A stretch of 64,000 bases of DNA from Acanthosepion lycidas. Taxonomy: Eukaryota; Mollusca; Cephalopoda; Sepiida; Sepiidae. Below the pieces are notes generated by a model. That model saw only the letters and a program-made list of their open reading frames with translations. It did not search any database and was not told the origin of the DNA. The number at the start of each line of letters is the position of its first letter. The first letter of the stretch is position 1. This document shows positions 56,301-64,000 of this stretch, one piece after another. The translations under genes and the position numbers were made by a program. The stretch is taken from contig OZ010586.1 of assembly GCA_963932145.1 (NCBI GenBank), positions 69,185,754 through 69,249,753 of the forward strand, given 5' to 3'.

Positions 56301-56780
56301 ACACTTCTGGTTTTTAGTTCAATTATGCTAAATGAATTGTGCATAATCTGGCGCGATCAACACAACCAACGACGGCTTCCTGGCGGCTTTATCGGCCCAA
56401 TTTCATTCACAAAGTTTGGGTCAACCCGTGTTAGGCCAACGATGATGGTGAGATTCTAATCCGGGAGGATAATCTTAACCAGGAATTTCTTTATATATTG
56501 TCCTACGATCTACCATCTGTGACTTACTGGAACAGTTCGCAACACTTTTGTTTTGATTTTTCATTGCATGCATTAATTTGAAATGTGGAGGTGAGGTCTA
56601 CAAGTATGTTTCCTCGGAAATGTTCTTTGTCGGGCTGTTAATATTACATGGCACAACATGGATTTAAACACAATTAGTAGTTGACAATTATTAAACTTTT
56701 TTGGCTATGTACCAATAGACACAACTTTAAAAAGCTAAGTAACATATGAATGGCCAGTAAAATAATATTGATCTACATTT
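56300..56780. other. Unannotated stretch
   Basis: Nothing recognised. Confidence 0.35.
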
Positions 56781-56782
56781 AC

Positions 56783-56800
56783 ACACACGCACACACACAC

Positions 56801-56868
<68 letters not shown>
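56783..56868. repeat. (CA)n(TA)n microsatellite
   Basis: CA then TA arrays. Confidence 0.96.
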
Positions 56869-56869
<1 letters not shown>

Positions 56870-56870
<1 letters not shown>

Positions 56871-57265
56871 ACTGGTCATGTGTTACGTATGCATGACAAC
56901 AGAATTCCAAAAATGCTCATGTATGGTCAACTTGACAATGGTCATCGAAACGTGGGTCGGCCTTTGCTTAGGTACAGGGACAAGCTGAAGAGTAACCTCT
57001 TAGCTGCGAATATAAATCACACTACCTTTGAGAACATCGTAACTGATCGTAATGAATGGAAGACTACATGCTACAATGGCATCAAGAACAAGGCAGCATC
57101 AAACATTGTCAAGTTTCGTCAAACTAGGGAAAGGAATAAAATATCTGCTACTGTTCCAGCCATATACTCCAAGAATCCACACTCTTGCACAATATGTGGA
57201 CTTCTTTGAAAATCACTAGCAGGACTGAAATGTCACTTGCGACTCACACACAAGGTTAAATAAAC
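56870..57265 (+). pseudogene. LINE C-terminus with C2H2 zinc finger
   Basis: WTGHVLRMHDNRIPKMLMYG, then GRPLLRYRDKLKSNL, NEWKTTCYN and a final C-x2-C..H-x4-H finger (CTICG ... CHLRLTH, about 57184-57243), interrupted by one stop. This is the 3' end of a non-LTR retrotransposon different from the RTE-like and jockey-like families here. It is 5'-truncated at the TA array. Confidence 0.8.
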
Positions 57266-57308
57266 AAAGTTGTAGGAGTCTCATACGTCGAAACCGACGG
57301 GAGAGTTC

Positions 57309-57310
<2 letters not shown>

Positions 57311-57372
<62 letters not shown>
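57311..57372. repeat. (TA)n microsatellite
   Basis: Pure TA array. Confidence 0.97.
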
Positions 57373-57375
<3 letters not shown>

Positions 57376-57799
57376 GGTAATAATCGTTTTTAAAACCTCG
57401 GATAGCCCAACTTGTAATAGAACAAATCGGTACCCGAGGAAAAAATTGGAAATAAAAAAAGAATGAACCAAGAACTTTAATACAATATGAAACCAATCGT
57501 CAAGTGCTTAAGCACCAAGTCCAAAGAAAAATACCCCAAACGAGTAGAAAGACTAAACGTAGAGTGCTCAATACGCTAAATAGAGCGATAAACTAGAATA
57601 ATCCTAAGGAGCCAGGCAAACTTACCTAGGTTTCACCTAAGCGGACGTTCAGGGTAAAACTGACTAAAAAGGAAAATAACTGAACAGTATTTATTGATAA
57701 AAACCAAATAAAACCATAACCACGTGACAAAAAAAAACAAACAAAAAGGGTACGTTACTTTATTGATAAGCTAATAATGAGACAAAAAAACATTTAAGG

Positions 57800-59325
57800 A
57801 CCATAAAGATGATTTCCTAAATAACCCCGAATGCCGACTAATCAACCCTACTAAAACACAGATGGGTAAAATTAGCAAAGTAATACTACATGATATATGT
57901 GAATCACTAATAACATCTTTAAATATTAACCAATGGCGCTCTACTCGTGATTGTATAGAATGGTTCAAAGGTTATGATAAAAATAACGAATGTTCTTTTG
58001 TAAAATATGATATAAAAGAATTTTATCTATCCATTACGGAAAAAAAAATAAGTTAACGAAGCTTTGGGGTTAGCCAAGAAGTATATGTCGATAATCAAAT
58101 GATAAAATCAACCTCATTAAACATTGCCGTAAGTCACTATTATACCATAACGGTGTGTTATGGATTAAAAAAGGAGATAACGATAATTTTGACAACTTAA
58201 TGGAGGCATATGACGGAGCAGAGGTATGTGAATTAGTTGGGTGCCTCCTACTAAATAGTTTAAATAAGTATATTGATCCGAGTAACCATGGTCTGTACAG
58301 GGATGATGGGTTAATCATAATAGATAAATGTACCCTTAGAAAATGCGACGTAATTCGTAAGAAATTACACTGGCTATTTAAGAAATTCAGATTCAAACTG
58401 GATATACAGATTAATTTGAAAGTCACTCACTATTTAGACGTTACACTAGACCTACGTAATAGTACAGTTTCACCATATAGAAAAAATAACCAACAACCAA
58501 GTTATATTGACGTAGGTTCTAATCACCCTAAACATATTTTAAAACAAATACCTAAAGGAATTAGCCATAGATTGATCATTAACTCATCGGATAGTAACAT
58601 CTTTAATAAAAATAAACAAATTTATGAAAAAGCTTTAAAGAGTAGTGGACATAGAAGTAAATTAACATATATCCACACGAATAATTCCCCCAAAATACAA
58701 AGCAAACACAAAAACAGAACTAGAAAAATATTTATGGTTTAACCGCCCTCCATATAATTTAGCGGTTAAAACAAAAATAGGTAAAATATTTTTCAAATCA
58801 CTTGAAAAGAACTTCCTACAGATAAATGTATTACATATTAGGTTGGTGAAAAAATAATGACGTAATAAAGTCGTTTTTTGACGTATTTTTTAACGTCAAA
58901 AAACGACATTATTACGTCATTATTTTTGCACCAACCTAATAAAATGTTCAAGAAAAACTACGTTAAACTAAGTTACAGTTGTATGCCTAAGATGACTAAC
59001 TTAATTAGTAAGTACAATAGTAAAAAAAATCAAAGACAAACCACACACCAGTACCCCTAGGTGTAACTGTAGAAATAAGGACGCCTGTCCTCTCAAGAGT
59101 GCGTGGTCTACCAAGTCAAAATACATAGAAATAAATTTAATAATACTGATAAGAACCCTAAAGTTTACATAGGATCCACCCAGAGTAGTTTCAAAAAACG
59201 TTATTACAACCACCTCAGTAGTTTCAATCACGAAACCTATAAACATAGTACTACCCTGTCCATATATATATGGAAGATTAAACAAGAAGATAACAATGAT
59301 CCTATTTTGAAATGGGAAATATAAA
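57800..59325 (+). pseudogene. Penelope-like retroelement with GIY-YIG endonuclease, MITE-interrupted
   Basis: RT domain: DDFLNNPECRLINPTKTQMG (57806-57865), FVKYDIKEFYLSI (motif A, Asp at 58009-58011) and GLYRDDG with the catalytic YRDD at 58296-58307. Downstream are YSCMPKM, a C-x-C-x5-C cluster at about 59062-59085 and a GIY-YIG endonuclease core (VYQVKI, then YIGST and KKRYYNH, 59103-59215). Frameshifts occur near 58050 and 58720, and a MITE (58838-58939) splits the linker. RT and GIY-YIG in this order identify the Penelope-like class. It is not active as it stands. The upstream part is missing. Confidence 0.9.
58838..58939. mobile_element. Mariner-type MITE, long form, inside the Penelope-like element
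   Basis: 102 bp, terminus TTAGGTTGGTGAAAAAATAA, TA duplication at 58836-58837 and 58940-58941. The Penelope reading frame is continuous across the site if the MITE and one TA are ignored, which dates it after the element's arrival. Confidence 0.94.
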
Positions 59326-59364
59326 TATATAAATATATATAAATATTATAAAAAATGTTATAAA

Positions 59365-60345
59365 TATAAGATCGGTGATAAATTTTGTTCACTGTGTATG
59401 TCAGCCTGCTCATCGCGAACAATGTGACTAAAATGTGCTGGAACCCTATCATGCATAAACCACATACGTCTTCGTATTAGCAGAGATACATCCTCTAGCA
59501 GGTCTGACAGTGTGTTAGAAATAAAGTCCCTGTAGACAACGCCTGTAAGACATGCTGAGAGAACATATGGACCTATCAGACAGTCACCTATAATTCCAGC
59601 TCACGCATTATTCGCAAACTGATGCTGGTGTCTAGCCTGTATTGTACCATGGGGATCCCCCCATAAATGTTTGTTGAGTAAATTTGTTATTCCATCTCTT
59701 CCAAATGTGCTTTCATTGTAAACAATGAATCGGCAGTTTGTGCAAGAAACCATCGGTAAAAGTTTTCCTGTGGTGAGTGATTAGAGAGCAAAAGACCGTG
59801 CACATGTTGCAAATGATACGGATACAGGAGATGCAATTGAATTACCATCCATGTGGCACGATGTGATATACGACATGCTCGGACCACTTGACATGTGTTG
59901 ATACCTTGATTGTCTACGACAGCCTGTAGAAGTATTTTTCGTGTTCAGGCTTACGAGAGGATCTCGGTCTTTATAGCCATAGTCATAGTCATAGTTTATG
60001 ATGCCACGGATCCTGTCTCAGCAACGCGATAATGAACAGCAGCAAAGGTTGGATGGCTCGGCTGCCTACTGTCTGGAAACACAATTTGATACAGCCGTGC
60101 TGCCATTAACATTCACGCCGTCGTATGTAAAAAATCATCTCTGCCTGCTCACTAAATGAATATCCTGCCATTGTTAAACAGAAAAATTCTCGCTTAACTT
60201 ATTAAGACACACGTTAAACGTTGAAGAGAGACTAGCCACAAATGTACAAGAATGACAAATGTAATTTAGTCTACGTGACAACACAGCGCCATGTACCGTA
60301 AACTTTCATTAAACTTAATAACTCAAGAACGAAGGATTTGCGGAC
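59365..60345 (-). pseudogene. Mariner/IS630-type transposase relic, near full length
   Basis: On the minus strand from about 60165: MAGYSFSEQAEM, ARLYQIVFPDSRQ (helix-turn-helix region), LLYPYHLQHVHGLLLSNHSP (59830-59770), RWFLAQ and HDRVPAHF (second catalytic Asp, 59430-59453; usually HDGAPAHF). It stops before the third catalytic residue. Many stops. The outer end has CGTTCTTGAGTTATTAAG (60320-60337), the inverse of the 12.5 kb terminus. Same family as 11985-12545. Confidence 0.85.
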
Positions 60346-60660
60346 ATATGGTTTACTGAGAATGAAAGAAAATGAACAGACGTTAGTAAGGAGAAAGTAC
60401 AGTAAAAGAACAGATTCAAAAAGACAGACGATTGCGATTGGTGATGCATTTACATTTTTAAAGATTCCACGGCCGAAAAGTGGGAGAAAATAAACTATTA
60501 GAATAGATCTTATGTTTACATCTAGCTATTTCAACAGTAAAACGGCGAGACCTAATTACCAATCTAGCATTACCCTTAAATTCGTGCGGACGAGGCATCA
60601 AATTCATTAGAATAATTGCCGTAAAAATATGACTAGAAAAAATTTAGGGAAGATACGCCA
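60345..60660 (-). pseudogene. Jockey/CR1-like LINE tail, partial
   Basis: GAACAGACGTTAGTAAGGAG, then TTATGTTTACATCTAGCTAT and AATTCGTG text, in the order of the 44465 copy but lacking its terminal CACCCCAAGCAAGG block. Confidence 0.6.
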
Positions 60661-61320
60661 CTGCGATGGGATATTACTTGTATCTGCATATTTTTTTCAT
60701 ATATTTGTTAATTAATGCAATTTTTTATTCTTTAATTAAAAATGTGGCACCAGTTATAAAATCTATACATTTGTTTGTTCAACTCGGTTTGTTTTACTTG
60801 ATTTGAATTCTTAAGCGTTTCTAGTTTCTTTGCAGTTTTACTCAAATTAAGGAGTGACCAAGACTAACTAGCTAGTCGAAATATTTCCATAAAATAAATC
60901 ATTCATTGGAACTACAAGTTTTTTTTTTCTTTTAATTATACAACTACTAACGGAGACAAGCATCCTAACTTCGCCAAACACTTTTTTGATTGAATTGTTT
61001 TCTTAAAGTGAAGCACATAAAATGTATATATCCGTTTGTTGTTTATATAAAAGAAATCTTTTGTAAAATCAGTTTGTTTTCGTACGTAGATATCAATGAC
61101 TTAGGTACAGTTTTAAACTTATCAATAAGCCTCTTAAGTTTCGATAACTGTGCAAAAATCAGAGATTAATTTTGCACAGTATCAATATTATAAGCATGGC
61201 CCCATCCTAAAACGTTAAAAGAAAATCCGTATTTTTCTATTCTGATGACTGTCACTGCCTAAGAAAATGTCTAATGAATCCTAATCTACATTAATTATTC
61301 ACCAAATATTTTCCCTATTT
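60661..61320. other. Unannotated AT-rich stretch
   Basis: No gene or repeat recognised. Confidence 0.4.
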
Positions 61321-61339
61321 TTTAGAAGCCGACTAATAC

Positions 61340-61430
61340 TGATAATACTGGTCTACCGCAGAAATAAATAGCAACCTACTGCGGGAAAAAAAATCTGCAT
61401 CACGCATGGCATATAACTGACTGACTGATA
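61340..61430 (+). mobile_element. SINE tail
   Basis: CTGGTCTACCGCAGAAATAA, CAACCTACTGCGGG and CACGCATGGC match the 3' part of the 31931-32342 SINE. Confidence 0.7.
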
Positions 61431-61439
61431 CACTCACTG

Positions 61440-62195
61440 TCTGATTGCTTCCCTGACTGCTGACCGTTTACCTGACTGTCTCTTGATTCCCTGTCCGATT
61501 CATTATATGAATACTGGCTCCGGAACCCACCACCCCTTTCCGTCCACTCGTGTTGCACCAACGAGAAAAGGGGGACAACCCAGACAGGTTTTGGGTGGAT
61601 AGTCTTTCAATGGACCCTACTTTTACGGCTAATTAAAAAATACTAACAAAATTTTATGCTCGCCAATTCTAAAGTGGGTAAGAGACAAAATTCCTGAGAA
61701 ACCCCGGTCATTAAATTGAGTTTAAAGGAAAAGAATCTATCCATCTATCTCTTAAGGCTGTGTGAGATATCGTATTGCTACATTGTTTTATAATTTCATT
61801 TCCATCTCTCTTTTGTCTCACATATATATCCACATATCCCAGGAAATATCTCTACAATAAGCTGGTGACTCGGGAGATCACCACGGTGATACCACCGAAG
61901 AAATACTAAAGGAAGAAATAATGAAGCAACACCTAATCTTCGCCGTAAGGAAAAATATCGCAAAACTCGTAGTAGAAATAGTAATTACTGTAAACTTACT
62001 TCACACGTTTAGACTTAAACTAATAGTCCCTACTCCCATCCCTATTAGCTGGAAACAGTTTTCCTAGCAAATAACCAATGAGAAACAGTGTGAGGTGGGA
62101 TGAGAAAAAGCACCCAGGAGTCACACCCACTGATACGTAAAATAAACGTCGAAACTCAAAACGTTCTCTAGTGTCATTGTTTTATCATCAAGTCT
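61440..62195. other. Unannotated stretch
   Basis: CTGACTG-rich text at 61420-61500 is a loose tandem; nothing coding recognised. Confidence 0.4.
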
Positions 62196-62675
62196 GCTGA
62201 GATTGGGACAGCCTTAGTGTACATACAAGATATAAGCCAACACAAATAAATCAATGTTTTGTCCTAAAGTATTTCCCTATTCTATGTTGGTAGCGATTTG
62301 GGTCAGTTTTCCGTACAGCTTGTCTCGGGAAACATCCACATCTTTATTCATTTTTACGCTAGGTGCAATTATCGGCCATATTTAAAAAGTGCCAGTATAC
62401 GAAGGGGAATCAGTAATTTTGTAGCCTTAGAGTTATAATAAGGATTTTAATATAAAAGTTTTTTTTACTGTATGACGATTTATCCGATTCGATCTCTGTT
62501 GAGAATGGGTCGGCATTAGTGTACACACAAGATATAAGCCAACTCAAATAAATCAATGTTTCGCCCTAAAGTATTTCCCTGTTCTATGTTGGGTTCTATT
62601 TAGACGGGTTTTCTGCTCAGCTTGTCACGGGAAACATCTACATCTTTGTGCATTTTCGCTTCAAGTGTAATTACC
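62196..62675. repeat. Direct repeat pair, about 175 bp, 300 bp apart
   Basis: 62202-62375 and 62502-62675 share TAGTGTACA.ACAAGATATA, AAATAAATCAATGTTT and TATTTCCCT.TTCTATGTTGG in order, then CACGGGAAACATC-type text. Each contains an AATAAA. They could be partial LTRs or a tandem duplication. Confidence 0.7.
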
Positions 62676-62834
62676 AAAATAAATGGAAAAAATACTTTCT
62701 TATTGATTTCCTCAAGTCACAAATAGTTGAATCTTTTCTCATATATACGATCCATCGATAAAAAAACAATGCTTGAAAAATAGTCGGTTCTCTGTTCCAC
62801 TGTAGTAAGTACTAGTCACGTCCTGATATGCTCT

Positions 62835-63190
62835 ATCTTTGCAAGAGCCAGATCAGACCAAAATAGAGTACTGCTTCAATATCTGGGCTAAACCTGCCCA
62901 GTCATCACTTTCCAGTCTACACGGCCTTTTGGGTGATGAATTATTTTCCACCTTACAACTCCTTTCTCTCAGACGAAACGTCAAAAGCCTCTCTCTTAAG
63001 GAGGAAGTTCTACTCGGACAGTTCTTTCTCAAGGGCCGCTACTTTGTGAAACAAACTCCAGGGAGGATGCTTTCACGATCATAACAAACTTAACCTCTTT
63101 AAGTCTAGGGTTATTCGTTATCTTTCCTGCATGCTCACCATAAACTTTACTTCTTATCTCCTCATAATCTCATACAACATCATTCAGTAG
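62835..63190 (+). pseudogene. Jockey-like LINE C-terminal fragment
   Basis: TKIEYCFNIWAKPAQSSLSS, LGDELFSTLQLLSLRRNVKS and LSLKEEVLLGQFF are recognisable as the region following the RT palm of jockey-like elements. 5'- and 3'-truncated. Confidence 0.8.
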
Positions 63191-63244
63191 CCCTCTACCT
63201 TGAGTGTCTCTTAGGCATTATATTGGGTTTTAAAATGTAGTTAA

Positions 63245-63990
63245 AAAAATGTTCTCATCGATAACAGAGGTCAGTTTTCGAGCCCAAGTCAAACCGAATT
63301 GTTTTAAAAGACGTGGTTGTCAGTAAAAGGAACAGCCAACGATGCGAACTACGAATTGGAAACATTAAAATCAAGCAAGTACAAAGAGTTAAATATCTAG
63401 GACGTACTTTAACAGAGGATGGAAAATGAGACACCGAAATCCGAAGGTGCTTAGAGTAGTGAAAGATGCCTTCCAAAAGTTAAGCTAAGTATTAAGAAAC
63501 AGGAAGATTTTCTTACAAAGGAAAGGGTACTAGACTGTTATGCAAAATTAGTCCTTCTATATGGTAGTGAATTCTGGACAATCTTCTCCTTGATGAAGAC
63601 ACTTCAGGCAACAAAAATCTGGTTCTACGGAAAGATGCTGAGAATACCATAAACTGAAGATGTGAGAAATGAGAAAGATTTAGAGAAAGTGGAAGCAAAA
63701 AGTATACTTTTACTTAGAAACAGTAAGGAACAATTGAAATTTCTAAGGAACTTAATGAGGAAAGACGGCTTAGAAAATATGTCACTCACAGGACATATTG
63801 AAGGTAAGAGGGACAGAGGAAAGCAGCGCATACCTTACCTAACAAGCGTGTGTAAATGGTTGACAGAACTGGGATATGGGGAGATAGAATTAAGAAAAAA
63901 TTTTACTAGGACTTACAAAGAATAGAAAATTGTGGAGAGCTATGATCACCCACATCTTTAGCAGAAAGAAGAAGAAGAAGAAGAAGAATT
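63245..63990 (+). pseudogene. RTE-like LINE 3' end with (GAA)n tail
   Basis: The most complete 3' end of this family: NSQRCELRIGNIKIKQVQRV (about 63330-63395), KYLG, VLDCYAKLVLLYGSEFW-like text, TIWFYGKMLRIP, NEKDLEKVEAKSILLLR, LENMSLTGHIEGKRDRGKQR and a WRAMITH-like end, then GAAGAAGAAGAAGAAGAA at 63966-63990. It is broken by a few frameshifts. Confidence 0.88.
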
Positions 63991-64000
63991 ATGATTTTTC

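Overview
This window looks like intergenic DNA from a large, AT-rich, repeat-packed animal genome. I could support no complete host gene, no rRNA and no functional tRNA. The mix of repeats points to a mollusc, most likely a coleoid cephalopod such as an octopus. That mix is tRNA-derived SINEs, RTE-like and jockey/CR1-like LINE pieces, a Penelope-like element, Helitron debris, several mariner/IS630-type transposase relics and dozens of long (TA)n arrays. The species is an inference from repeat content; no host protein confirms it.

Layout. 1-0.65 kb: two copies of a hairpin-rich repeat. 1.3-8.9 kb: DNA-transposon debris and a 2.06 kb fold-back element (3884-5942), cut up by TA arrays. 9.2-10.3 kb: a long T/C-rich stretch. 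10.7-14.9 kb: LINE tails, SINEs, a dead transposase, a hAT-like element with an 8-bp target duplication (12859-14181) and a tandem tRNA-like repeat. 15.7-21.7 kb: mostly RTE-like LINE pieces, one of which has amplified its reverse-transcriptase catalytic box six-fold. 22.4-24.3 kb: a dead transposase followed by about five tandem copies of the hairpin-rich repeat. 25-31.4 kb: palindromic mini-elements, GC-rich spots and a 20 x 39-bp minisatellite that keeps a 258-codon frame open. 31.4-34.9 kb: the longest LINE, on the minus strand, with a SINE and a mariner MITE nested in it. 35-43 kb: another dead transposase, hairpins, and AT-rich inverted and dispersed repeats. 43.4-54.4 kb: a probable solo LTR, SINEs, LINE pieces and a mariner-type transposase relic. 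54.6-54.9 kb: the only host-exon candidate, a TATA box followed by a signal-peptide-like ORF. 55-64 kb: Helitron helicase remnant, a LINE C-terminus with a zinc finger, a Penelope-like element split by a MITE, a larger transposase relic, then jockey-like and RTE-like LINE 3' ends.

The parts do not form an operon or pathway; the layers show transposons inserting into transposons. Six MITEs share a mariner-type terminus, each flanked by TA, and fall into two length classes. Non-autonomous fold-backs sit against TA arrays. Single-copy pieces inside dispersed repeats have twice been blown up into tandem arrays. The least explained element is the roughly 235-bp hairpin-chain repeat, whose stems show paired substitutions between copies.
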